From NCBI GenBank assembly GCA_004352715.1, contig SCFE01000027.1, forward strand, positions 725,112 to 789,111: DNA of 64,000 bases, given 5' to 3'. The stretch is from Hofstenia miamia (Eukaryota; Xenacoelomorpha; Acoela). This document shows positions 39,127 to 50,043 of the stretch, piece after piece (positions within the stretch are counted from its first letter, which is position 1; every line of letters begins with the position of its first letter). The position numbers and the translations under genes were made by a program. The notes beneath the pieces were generated by a model. That model saw nothing but the letters and a program-made list of their open reading frames with translations, did no database searches and was not told the origin of the DNA.

Positions 39127-41199
39127 TGAAAGCACTCCCAAAAATATATTGAAGTTCAAAATTTGATTTACGTTTACCAATATTTACAAACGAGGAACAC
39201 ATTTTTCTAATTTAGTTGGCTTAATCAATATTCGACAGTGGCCTTTTTGGGTTCCTCAGATTTGATGTGGAGGGATTTCCTTTCCCTTATATCTAACTCT
39301 GAATTGGCCTATGATATCAAAACAAAACTTTGCACAAATATTCTTTATATTGCAATTTCAGAAACGTGATTCCATCAATAATTTTGTTCGCGACATCACA
39401 TATCAAAATGTGGGTGTTTTTTTTGAAATAAATTAAACATTAACTTTAGCAGTTGGAAGTGATGGAATTCATTAGAATTCATTCCTAGCTTATCAAAAAA
39501 AATTTTCTTGTTTATCTTACAGCAATTTTTCACACTAATAATAATAATAAGTTTTCACAAAATTTTAAGACTATAACCTCTTTGAAACAAAATAACATAC
39601 ATCAAAGATTGGACATTTCACTACATCTCATTAAAAAGCTCTACAACTTAATGAGTAATAACCTAAAGTTTACTAATGAAAGAAAGTCTTCTCTCCAGTT
39701 CTAATAGTGTTAAAGCATATTGGTAAAAGCAAGATAGAATTCAGTTAAAAATGTAGTCTTGGGAAAATTTTCGTTGGTGACGTAATCTGAGCCAATGTAA
39801 GAACATTGAGTATGAATGAATGTGTGAACTATAACACTGAAGTAATAAAGCCTGATTTCCAAAGATCCTTTGTATTTCAGATTTCCCATCAGCTAAAGTT
39901 ATGTGCAAACCGAATCCCAAGATCTTGTATTTTTTAGAGAAAAACATGGTTGCTTTACTCAAACAATATCAAAATATATTATTAATTTGTGGAATAATGA
40001 TTGTTACAGAAATAATAGCAATGACTACACAAGACATAATTAAACGAAAATAATCAAGAGTGATACTTTAATATACGAAGCGAACATTTAGCATACATTT
40101 TAAGTCCCAGACTATGGAAGTAAAATTTTTTTAAGTTTTAATTTTAAAAAACACTAACAAAATATTTTGTCAACAAAATTTTATTAACAAAATTTATATC
40201 TAATAATATATATATATATATCCAAAATGTATAGCAATGTAAATATGATTTAATTTGTGCACTATGAATATAGTATAATGACTGCTTTTGTAGGGTTTTG
40301 ACACTTCATTTTCCCATTTTTTGCTTAATAAAATATCGAATATTTCCGAAATACATTTTGAGCAGGAAGCAACATGTAATGGAGGAAGGTTCAAAGCTAT
40401 AATACAATTAGTTACCATGATTTTTTTGAGACTGAGAATCTAAAATCCTATGGAAAAGACAAAATATAATGTTCATAATTGTAGCAGAATTGATATGAAC
40501 AGTAATAATTGAGACAATCATGCATGATGGCCATTTATAAATTTTTTACACTTCAATTTTTGCAGAACTGGATCATGTCATCAGTGAAGTACTTGAAAAA
40601 AAATAACATTAAAACCCTACTGAAACAAAAAGTGTCGCTTTTGAAATGTCCAGTTCAATAAAGGAAATAGATTACATAAATAAGAAATCCAGTTAAAAGC
40701 CTTATGTGATAAAATAGAAGTCAAATGAAGTCTCCATATTCTTTCGCGGATACTGTATATGGTGATTCACCAATGGCAATTGCCATGCAACAATATTTCT
40801 TAAGATGGTTCAATCACGAGTATTAAATCGATGTTAGTGCAGAAACTGATGCTCTTTCAAACATTGGAGTAATATTGATAATCGAAATAGTGCAGCCATT
40901 TCATTGGAAGATAAGATGAAGTCAGCTGCAAATGGCAAATTCACAGGTAGTGAACTACAATGACCGTTACAAGGCCTTGAGTTTTGCTGTTATCAATATG
41001 ACACCAACTGAATACATTACATCAACAATAAATTGTTGAGGATCTTACAAGCCTTAAGACAAGAAAACTACTTAATACCACCACATTTTATTTTGTTTTA
41101 TATTGTAACATCCTCTACCAAGCTACAATATTTACAGATGTTTATCCTTAAAACATTATTTTCTACTTTTTGTGATTTAGTTTTTGAAAGCTTTATTTC

Positions 41200-41205
<6 letters not shown>
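39127..41205. other. No gene seen; part of intron 1
   Basis: Around 40720-40960 base composition is slightly more coding-like, and a 33-codon frame from 40725 reads SPYSFADTVYGDSPMAIAM and on, but it matches nothing I know. Confidence 0.45.
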
Positions 41206-41241
<36 letters not shown>

Positions 41242-41249
41242 AACATTTA

Positions 41250-41591
41250 TCTGAATTTACTAAACTTCGCAGAGACATATTCAGCCAGGACACACACAAT
41301 TAAAGAGTTTGGAATTGAGTCTGCCGAACTAAATGGGTAGCAATCAATACAAAGATAGTGAAGAATTAAAGGTGGAGATTGGGAAAGACGTTGCAGAACT
41401 AAGCGTAGATAATTGATTTAGGTAATGCAAAAACAAATACAACATTTGAGGATTGAAAATTGGAAAAATAAACTGGTGTTAATTTATCACAATTCCAGCA
41501 TTAATAGAAAAATCCCTGTATTTTTGGTGAGTTCGGAAAACACACCCTCAATAGTGATGTCGACTACTTGGCATACCCAGAAATTTGCAAT
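41250..41591 (+). repeat. Duplicated segment A, copy 2
   Basis: Second occurrence of 36894-37233, also right of a TA run (41206-41241). It continues without a gap into the target duplication and left end of the hAT-like element at 41605. It has the same coding-like but stop-broken content as copy 1. Confidence 0.85.
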
Positions 41592-41604
41592 GAACAGGAT
41601 GAAG

Positions 41605-42385
41605 ACATGTTGACCATTTAAATGAATCGTTTTAAACGGTTTTAAACGTCGTTTAAATCAGCCGTTTTTCTAAATGCAGCAGTCAATTAAACGATTTCAT
41701 TTAAACTTCATTTATTTGACATACTATATTTAAACGGCAGGTTGAGGGCATCTACAATGCAGTAAACAAGCAATAAAGAGCATTTCACGGATTGATTTTA
41801 ATCAATTTTTATATGATGAACAACTTGAGAAAAAAGCAAAATCTTATTGTAAGTTATGTAAGTCTGAAAAAATCAGATATTATTCTCAATGCATATGTTG
41901 CAAAATATAGGCGGATCTTCTAATGTAGTAATCGAAGCCAATATCTTAGATGTTCAGGTTTTTTAGATATATTAAACGAACACCAATCCTGGTCTGCAAT
42001 GTCGTATAGAAAACTGGACTCAACTGGACAATTTTCTAGACGAAACGGCTTTTGAGCTATTTGCTGAAAGTACTTAACTTTCGCTCAGTATAGGTGCATG
42101 ATACTTGCTCTGAATATTGCCTTCCCCAGCTAACTGCTATAAGTGATTGCCGAAAGGCTTTAATCTTATCAAGTAGAAATAGGATTTCAATGGATAATAT
42201 TTGAACTAAATTTCTATTGAAACCCAAAGCAGACGATAGATTGGTTGATTTGAATTTACCTACTTTATTTAAGTCATAGTTTGAATGCAGTTTGTTTATT
42301 CAAAAAAGTTTAAGCTATCACTTAATTAAAATTTCATTGTTTAATATAATTTAACAGTTTAAATGTCATTTAAATGGTCAACACT
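41605..42385 (+). mobile_element. Decayed hAT-like element
   Basis: The ends are inverted copies of TGTTGACCATTTAAATGA, flanked by GGATGAAG (41597-41604) and GGGTGAAG (42386-42393), an 8-bp duplication with one change. Just inside the left end are several TTTAAACG repeats. Near 41831-41900 a BED-finger-like KAKSYCKLCKSEKI stretch can be read, and near 42110-42230 a degenerate dimerisation-like region, both with stops. From 42047 on, this element and its right flank are repeated at 43243-43765. Confidence 0.7.
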
Positions 42386-42569
42386 GGGTGAAGGTTCAAT
42401 ATTTTGATGTCGAAGGCTGTGAAATTTTCCAAAATGTACCGAAATCAATGCGTTCTACAAATGAAATTAAAAAAATCAAAGGGTCTTGAATAATCGTTGA
42501 TTCTGTATATTAGAACAGTTCAGCAGACTGCATCATGCAATGCTTATAATGATTCTCTCCAAGTTGTTT
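42047..42569 (+). repeat. Duplicated segment B, copy 1
   Basis: 523 bp covering the right part of the hAT-like element, its target duplication and 184 bp of flank. It matches 43243-43765 with only a few substitutions. Because the shared part includes flanking DNA, the second copy is a segmental or assembly duplication, not an independent insertion. Confidence 0.9.
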
Positions 42570-42831
42570 CTATTGGATGCAAAAGTAAATTTTCAAGCAA
42601 ATGAGTCGAATGCGTAGTAAAAAATGTAATTCTTGGAAATAGTGTAGTACTTAAGCAAATACATACAGTTGATACAGACTAAAAGTATTGCTTAAATATT
42701 CTTTAAAAAGTTTTTTGCTTCACTGTGATTTCACGTTTTTTTAAACAAGGTCACTTTTTCAAAAATTAAATAATCAAAATTGAAAAAATGCAACACAGAA
42801 AATTAGATACTTTTGCAATAGGATTCATATT

Positions 42832-43028
42832 CGACGTACCCAGGATTTTCATGATGCGGGGATATCTTAATCATGACAAAAGAGATCCCAATAGTATTTC
42901 GCGATCTTATATTTTAAATTTTTCATTGTTTTTATTGTAAATTTTTTTATTTAAGCAGCAATGAAAATAACTTTTGAAAACCTGACGGGGGAACATTCCA
43001 CCGTGTCCTCCACCTTGCGTACGCAAAA
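42832..43028. mobile_element. Short TIR element (hAT-like MITE), copy 2
   Basis: Same family as 29699-29905. It begins CGACGTACCCAGGATTTT and ends CTTGCGTACGCAAAA, with a similar interior (GATATCTTAATCATGAC against GACATCTTAGTTATGAC). It lies in the unique spacer between two duplicated segments. Confidence 0.65.
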
Positions 43029-43242
43029 CATTCAGCCCTCAAAGTTGTACATTAATATTCGCCTAGATTGGATGACAGATAACTAATTTTTGACAATCTC
43101 TTGTATTTATATTTTTTTATAAAAGAAAAGCTATAACAACACAAAAGAAATAAAAGCTATCTATATGCATAGCATTCCAGCCAAATATTAATGCACAAAG
43201 TTGAGGCTAGTTTTGTTGGAGGATCCTATATATATATATATA

Positions 43243-43765
43243 GGCTTTTCAGCTATTTGCTGAAACTACTTAACTTTCGCTCAGTATAGGTGCATGATAC
43301 TTGCTCTGAATATTGCCTTCCCCAGCTAACTGCTATAAGTGATTGCCGAAAGGCTTTAATCTTATCAAGTAGAAATAGGATTTCAATGGATAATATTTGA
43401 ACTAAATTTCTATTGAAACCCAAAGCAGACGATAGATTGGTTGATTTGAATTTACCTACTTTATTTAAGTCATAGTTTGAATGCAGTTTGTTTATTCAAA
43501 AAAGTTTAAGCTATCACTTAATTAAAATTTCATTGTTTAATATAATTTAACAGTTTAAATGTCATTTAAATGGTCAACACTGGGTGAAGGTTCAATATTT
43601 TGATGTCGAAGGCTGTGAAATTTTCCAAAATGTACCGAAATCAATGCGTTCTACAAATGAAATTCAAAAAATCAAAGGGTCTTGAGTAATCGTTGATTCC
43701 GTATATTAGAACAGTTCAGCAGACTGCATCATGCAATGCTTATAATGATTCTCTCCAAGTTGTTT
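43243..43765 (+). repeat. Duplicated segment B, copy 2 (ends at a single N)
   Basis: Matches 42047-42569. It starts right after a short TA run (43228-43242) and stops at the N at 43766, beyond which the sequence is unrelated. Confidence 0.9.
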
Positions 43766-43977
43766 NTGAAAAAGGCGGGCAACCTCAACAAACCAAGTTT
43801 GATTAGTTTTAGATCATTTGTGAGGTCTACAAACCAAATTTTTTGATTTCACCCTAATATATATATATATATGAAGGGCCCAAGGGAAAAACGAGAGATG
43901 TCAGTTTTCAGTAATACAAGAGTTATCTTTCATGAGCAAGCTTCTGGGTATAAGCTTTCATACTACATAGCTTTGTT

Positions 43978-44082
43978 AGGGAAAAACCAGTGTAGTCTGT
44001 TAATATACAGAGATAAAAATATAGGCAACAATGGAAAAACAGGAGATGTCAGTCTGTTCAAAGGGAAAAAACAGACATGTCA
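43978..44082 (+). repeat. Subterminal repeat motifs at the left end of the transposon
   Basis: Three direct copies of a motif also found in the TIR lie at 43978-43999, 44031-44052 and 44061-44082, each reading approximately GGGAAAAACxxGACATGTCA. The last contains the palindrome GACATGTC. Short motifs repeated near the ends are typical transposase-binding sites; that role is inferred. Confidence 0.7.
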
Positions 44083-44160
44083 CCAAAAATTGTCCGATTA
44101 TCTCCCTTGAAACCAATCAGAAGGCAGTATTTGGTCACATTATCACAACATTAAGGCAAG

Positions 44161-44282
44161 ATGGAGGACAGAGATAGGCATCCTGAATTGACTGACAATC
44201 CTAAAAAAGACAAAAATTAGGAAGGAAGAAAGAACGTGATCGTGACCTGCGCCTTTCAAGTCACACAACAGGTCCTGCTTGT
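44161..44282 (+). other. Probable transposase N-terminus, broken by a one-base shift
   Basis: An ATG at 44161 in strong context (AAGATGG) opens a 19-codon frame, rich in Asp and Lys, that stops at TAG. The main transposase frame is open from 44205 with a basic stretch (KLGRKKERDRDLR) leading into ...GPAC-MCKRLKCF. The two frames overlap at the A-run around 44203-44208 and differ by one base. One extra A there would join them, giving a protein about 41 residues longer than the 546-codon ORF. Either the copy has lost a base or the homopolymer was miscalled. Confidence 0.55.
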
Positions 44283-45923
44283 ATGTGCAAAAGATTAAAA
44301 TGTTTTGAGAAAACAACCAGTGAAGAGAGAAAGTTGCTTATTGACAAGTTCAATGCATTCAAAACAAAAGATGAACAAGACAGTATGCTTGCTACCCTGC
44401 TCACCATTGAACATGTAAAACAAAGAAGGCCAAGAAATGAAGAAGCTTCAGCTAACTTGCATGACTATGCTTACACTTATTGTGTAAAAGTAGTTCGGGA
44501 TGATGAAGCTAAGAGTATTCCTGTTTGTTTCAATGCTTTTCTTTCAATTTTTGGTGTCACAAAGTCTCGAATTGAAAGGATAAGGAAATCTGTGGCAACA
44601 ACAGGTTTTGCACCAGCTGATAAGAGAGGTAAACATTTAAATCGACCACATGCCTTCAGTGATGACTATATCCAGAAGATTATTGATCACATATGCTCCT
44701 TTCGAGGACGAAAGAGTCATTACAGTATGAATGACACAAGAAGATTGTATCTAAGTGAGGATCTTAATGTTAGAAAAATGCATGACATGTTCCTAGAGCT
44801 TTATCCAGACAACAAATGCAGCCTTGAAAGCTACAGGAAAATTTTCACAGAACGCTTCAATATAGGATTTGGATATCCTCGAAAAGATACTTGTTCATCT
44901 TGTGACAGCTTTAATGTTGAACTTCAGAAACCTGGGATATCCACTGAAGATATGGCTAACCTTATGAGGAACAAGGAACTCCATGTACGTAAAGCTCAGG
45001 TTTTCTATGACAGAAAAAGTCTGGCAAAGCAACGTGCTCGAGGAGACCAAACATATGCTGCTCTTGCATTTGATTTCTCAAAGAACCTGAGTTGCCCAAA
45101 CATCTCTACAAATGACGTTTATTATCGCCGACAATTGTCCTTTTTTTCTTTTAACATCCACTCTCTGGCTGATGATGGTGTCCACTTTTACTGCTATGAT
45201 GAGACAGTGGGTAAAAAGGGAGCAGATGATGTGGCCAGTATGTTGCTTCACTACTTCTCCAATATTTTATCACAGGAGGTTACACACCTTCAGCTATTTT
45301 GTGATTCATGTGCAGGGCAAAACAAGAATTGGACAATAGTTCGATTCTTACACCACCAAGTTGTACACCAAAAGCGGTTCAAAGAAATAAAAATTTCATT
45401 TCCTATTCGTGGTCACAGCTACATGGAATGTGATAGGGATATGGCTGTTATCAATCAAAAATTGAGGGTAGAGACACCAGACGGATGGATGGAAGAGTTC
45501 AGAAGAGCACGAAAGAAACCTTCTGCATTTAATGTGGTTGAAATGAAGCAGGATATGTTCCTTGGTGTATCAGAATATGTGAGACCACTTTATCGTGTTT
45601 CATGTCCAATACAGACCAGGCCAGTTAGAGAGATGGTATTCTCACAAACTCACCCACGCCTTATACAGTATCGCCTCAACTGGAATGGTCCAATGGAAAC
45701 TGCTGTACTCTCAAAACCAGTGGGAAAGAAAACCTCTGCAACCACCCGGACATTGAGGTCCCTTTATGATGAACCCCTGTCACTGAAATCAGCCAAGTAC
45801 TCAGATCTACAAGTACTGAAAAGGTTCCTTTCCACTGAAAGCCAAGAATACTATGATAACTTGCCTCATTCAACAGATAAACAGGGTGACTCTGATACCG
45901 ATGACCAAGAATTCAATGACTAG
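44283..45923 (+). CDS. DDE-type transposase, 546 codons open
   Basis: The enzyme would cut and rejoin the ends of the surrounding transposon. Seen in order: a Cys-rich N-terminus (C2 and C7, CKRLKCF, with another in-frame Cys just before M1); a helical, HTH-like region at about 81-115; a CSSC pair at 204-207; an RNase-H-like core with candidate acidic residues D264 in AFDFSKN, D341 in FCDSCAGQNKN, and D384/D386 in GHSYMECDRD; and an acidic tail. The CD-x-C-x-GQNKN and GHSxMxxDRD pair is, from memory, the hallmark of a large eukaryotic family of transposase-derived proteins (DUF7869-like). Which acidic residues are catalytic is inference. The listed Met is probably not the true start: the reading frame stays open upstream to 44205, and a better start at 44161 is out of frame. 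No internal stop or intron signal is needed. Confidence 0.9.
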   Translation: MCKRLKCFEKTTSEERKLLIDKFNAFKTKDEQDSMLATLLTIEHVKQRRPRNEEASANLHDYAYTYCVKVVRDDEAKSIPVCFNAFLSIFGVTKSRIERIRKSVATTGFAPADKRGKHLNRPHAFSDDYIQKIIDHICSFRGRKSHYSMNDTRRLYLSEDLNVRKMHDMFLELYPDNKCSLESYRKIFTERFNIGFGYPRKDTCSSCDSFNVELQKPGISTEDMANLMRNKELHVRKAQVFYDRKSLAKQRARGDQTYAALAFDFSKNLSCPNISTNDVYYRRQLSFFSFNIHSLADDGVHFYCYDETVGKKGADDVASMLLHYFSNILSQEVTHLQLFCDSCAGQNKNWTIVRFLHHQVVHQKRFKEIKISFPIRGHSYMECDRDMAVINQKLRVETPDGWMEEFRRARKKPSAFNVVEMKQDMFLGVSEYVRPLYRVSCPIQTRPVREMVFSQTHPRLIQYRLNWNGPMETAVLSKPVGKKTSATTRTLRSLYDEPLSLKSAKYSDLQVLKRFLSTESQEYYDNLPHSTDKQGDSDTDDQEFND

Positions 45924-46210
45924 TTTTTATGTATTAAGGGAAATAAATATTCATGAAACTGATTACTTGCTTTTTGGAGTTTCTATTGGTGGAGACAATG
46001 ATGATTACTTTGCATTCTTACTGTTCAATGGTCACTTGGTTGAATCGATTTTCCCTGTGAACTTAATTAATCACCCTTAAATACTTAAAATGTAAATAAT
46101 ACACTAATAGCCTTGAAGTTTATTGGTTTTATCTCATGTCATGTGTTCTTATGATAAAAAAACGCTATTTTGTCTAGGAGAGAAACACAAATCTGACAAA
46201 ATAATCTTCA

Positions 46211-46232
46211 AAGGGAAAAACAAGACATGTCA
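46211..46232 (+). repeat. Subterminal repeat motif at the right end of the transposon
   Basis: One clear copy of the GGGAAAAAC...GACATGTCA motif in the same orientation as the left-end copies, about 220 bp inside the right TIR. The TIR itself (46423-46454) carries the inverted copy. Confidence 0.65.
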
Positions 46233-46950
46233 ATTTTCAACAAGATTTTTTTCTTTTCGAATTTTTCATCTAAAATATAAGTATCAGTTATGCAATTTTT
46301 ATTCTTTGCAATCATAAGTGATTATATTTACATTAAAAAGTTGTCCAAACAACCTAAATGATATTCAATTGACACTGTGAGTCTTCAAACTTTATTTTTC
46401 GTTTTTCTCAAAATGACGAAATCTGACAACTCTGGTTTTTCCCTTGGGCCCTTCATATATATATATAAGCAGGGATGTCCATCTCAATTTTTATGGACTA
46501 TGTAATCCTCTAAGATCAATTTTGAAAAAAAATATTGGATAAATTCAATTTTCTACAAAAAGATGAATTATATTACTGGAAAATAGTGTTATAGCAGGCA
46601 TTGGTAATTAGCAACAATATATATTACTAATGGTAAATGGCATTTAATATATTTTATCAAAAATAACCTAAATGTTTGACTGTGAAATTAGATACGAAAA
46701 ATATCATCATCGAATGTATATATATATATATATATATAGTAATGGTTAAAATTTAGCTTGAAAACCTTTGATAATTGAAGAAAAATGCATCCTAACAAAG
46801 TCAACAGTAATCGCAAAAATTTAGATGAGCATCTGAAAACCATAGCATATTTAGCCATTTCAATGAAGTTGAAATATAGGGATTTTCCTATAAGTGATGT
46901 GATGTGAGCAACCAACAAAATTTTTGATACGATCAAGTATGTTAATGTAT

Positions 46951-47514
46951 GTAAACCACATGAGCATAGATGACTAAAGGCAATTCTTCTACATTGTTTC
47001 TAAATAAGCTACATTGCGATTAAGGTGGACAGAAGTGCTATTCCTATCACCTCTACTTAGTATTACATACTTCGTGAAACACTGGCCTACAATATAAAGT
47101 ATTACACTAATTCACATACAAATCATTGTCTTCATAAATTTCCAATACACTGTTATCTTCTAATACTGCATTGCACATTATATTGCAAAGTAAGAAAGCG
47201 ACATTTGTTAACATCGTTTGAATTGAGTTAATGTACTTATTTATTTACAATTTCATACAAGCAGTGCGGTATAATGCCTATTTAAAGTATTTTCATGCTA
47301 CCTGGTGGTTGTTATGATCTCCTAAGTATGCTCGCATAACAGCACAATTGAAGGTTTTCTTGTTGCATCAAGCTATTTTACAGAGTTAAATAACACCTAG
47401 CTTAAGGCATAGCGGGCTTAGATTAAGGGCACGGTTACGGACAAACCAACGAGTTAATTTTTATAGCTACGGCTACGAAGCAGGAGTCATAAACAACATA
47501 TAAATAACATCTAA
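46951..47514 (+). repeat. Duplicated segment C, copy 1
   Basis: 564 bp repeated directly after the single N at 47515. I found no base differences apart from a 27-bp stretch present only in copy 2. No gene or TE was recognised in it. Confidence 0.93.
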
Positions 47515-47515
47515 N

Positions 47516-48106
47516 GTAAACCACATGAGCATAGATGACTAAAGGCAATTCTTCTACATTGTTTCTAAGAATGAAATAGGGCACATGACACCTAAATAAG
47601 CTACATTGCGATTAAGGTGGACAGAAGTGCTATTCCTATCACCTCTACTTAGTATTACATACTTCGTGAAACACTGGCCTACAATATAAAGTATTACACT
47701 AATTCACATACAAATCATTGTCTTCATAAATTTCCAATACACTGTTATCTTCTAATACTGCATTGCACATTATATTGCAAAGTAAGAAAGCGACATTTGT
47801 TAACATCGTTTGAATTGAGTTAATGTACTTATTTATTTACAATTTCATACAAGCAGTGCGGTATAATGCCTATTTAAAGTATTTTCATGCTACCTGGTGG
47901 TTGTTATGATCTCCTAAGTATGCTCGCATAACAGCACAATTGAAGGTTTTCTTGTTGCATCAAGCTATTTTACAGAGTTAAATAACACCTAGCTTAAGGC
48001 ATAGCGGGCTTAGATTAAGGGCACGGTTACGGACAAACCAACGAGTTAATTTTTATAGCTACGGCTACGAAGCAGGAGTCATAAACAACATATAAATAAC
48101 ATCTAA
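47516..48106 (+). repeat. Duplicated segment C, copy 2
   Basis: 591 bp, the same as 46951-47514 plus a 27-bp block (GAATGAAATAGGGCACATGA...) bordered by CTAA on both sides. The other flank is unique. Confidence 0.93.
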
Positions 48107-50004
48107 ACTCGAAGTGAAGTTTTTAAAATTTTCAATTTGCTCTGGAGTCTTTAAGCTTGAGTATTTTTTAAGAAAAGAAGGTTTTTTAAGTGCAAAGCAG
48201 ATAACTACAAGTTTAAGGTTAAGATGCATGTTACCACTTAAATCCTAATGTCACATTAAAAGTTTAACTTTTGAAGAAGTACACATTGCTAGAGATAATT
48301 GCAAGACTTGTGAAAGGTTTTGTCGCTTCATCTCAAATACTTAACTTTCTAAATTATCTAATTCTCTTTTAAGAGGATTTCGCAATAAAAATATCAACAG
48401 TGAGCAACACTACAATGAAAGACTAATCGCTTCTTGAGCAGCATTGTAATTGGAGAATTTAATCGCTTACAGCATTTTTCCTTTTCTAAATGGGTGTTTT
48501 GCTCTGTTTTGATTGATTATTTAAAATTAAAATTGAAATCAAGCAATGATTAATTTACATCGCAACAGCACTTATCTGCTTAAAGCAAGAATTTTAATGC
48601 AACTTGTGATGATTAAAATATAGCTCATTGATTTTGAATGAGCGTGATTTTAAAATCCATTCTATTTTACAAAATTATTATATTATAAGTTATTTAAATA
48701 TTTCTGAAATTTTCGATTACAAACGACTTATTAATAGCCATAAATGCATTTTTGGCAACATAAAGATATTAGACGAAAAGTGTGCAGGTCGACTGTATGC
48801 AAAAGTATTAAAATTGTGGGTGACTCGCCGTACTGACCAAATTTTGAAATACTACTTGGTTATGGATGGACGGGTTAATTTTTGAGAAAACCACTCCCAG
48901 GTTTCATTACTATCTTCAATGCAGTATCCGGTTATTATGTTAAATTTAATCGAAAGCAGATATCTTCCATTTCAGACGAGGCGTTGCATGTTATACAAAA
49001 TTAGAATAAAACAGTTATTTTCAACCTAAAATTAAGATCATATGGAAAATATATGGCTGCATGCATACATTAAAGCTATTTAAGTTTTGATAAATGTGTT
49101 GGACTGACGCAAACTCAAGCATTTTTGCTTCAACTGCTTATCAGATAAATTTTGATGTTTATAAAAACGCACCATGCTTCTGAAGCACAGCGTTTAGGTT
49201 ATGCTTATAGATTTAAATGTTCTATTAACAGAATATTAGAAAATGACTGTTACTATTAATATATATATATATGTATATATTATAATAAGACTATATTCAT
49301 ATATTATTTTATTATAATATTATCTTTAGGGCAATTTGCGACGAAATAGAAAAATGATCATCAAATTTAAATATATAAAATCTGCATTCGATAAAATTTT
49401 TTAACTTTTTTCTAAAAATGGATATCCCTTATAAATTTATAAAAAATCACTGTTTCAAATAGTATACTACAACCGTCAAAAGCTATTGAAGAATAAACCA
49501 CCAAGTCCAAGAAATTTGTTGGAAACTACCCTATGCTCAACACTGAAGAACAATACTGAAAATCATCAATATAAAATGTTAAGAAATTTCTAATATTACA
49601 ATCATTTAAAACTAAATTACTAACATTAAAGATCGTACTCTGAAAAAGAAGCTTTTATTATAGAATATCAATGTAATTTGATAAATACAATAAATTGTAC
49701 ATTTGTGAAGCAGGTCGACATTTTGAAAAAAATAAAGAACATCTCTCAGTGGACATTTAAGTACTGAAATTCATCGACCCATAATCAATTATGAATCATT
49801 AAAAGAAAATAATAAATATAGTATAATAAGCAAATAAATATAATTAATGGAACATACATATTTTAGGGAATGTATGCATTTTATGTGTAACATCTAGTGT
49901 ATTAGTCTTAATAAGTTTTGCTGCACCTAATCATCTACTCTGAGAAATGCACATAAGTGGTTGAAATTCATTTTAAATTACAATTAATTTATGCAACATG
50001 CCAC

Positions 50005-50009
<5 letters not shown>
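48107..50009. other. No gene seen; part of intron 1
   Basis: AT-rich. An 85-codon frame at 48628-48885 has no recognisable domain and is treated as incidental. A short TA run lies at 49259-49281. Confidence 0.55.

Positions 50010-50039
<30 letters not shown>

Positions 50040-50043
<4 letters not shown>

Larger units (their letters stand above)
43873..46454 (+). mobile_element. Near-intact DNA transposon with TIRs and a DUF7869-like DDE transposase
   Basis: A 2582-bp element. Its ends match as inverted repeats: both start GAAGGGCCCAAGGGAAAAAC, and the match runs for about 32 bp with two mismatches, ending in TGTCAG. It carries one long ORF (44283-45923) and several copies of a GGGAAAAAC...GACATGTCA motif near both ends. 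It sits between two TA microsatellite stretches (43857-43872 and 46455-46466), so the length of the target-site duplication cannot be read; TA, ATAT or longer all fit. The near-identical TIRs and uninterrupted ORF suggest a recent insertion. The superfamily is inferred from the transposase; a Sola-type element is one candidate, not established. Confidence 0.92.

Noticed and set aside
48628-48885. 85-codon frame as a host exon
   Set aside because: No consensus splice sites or conserved motif could be linked to it.
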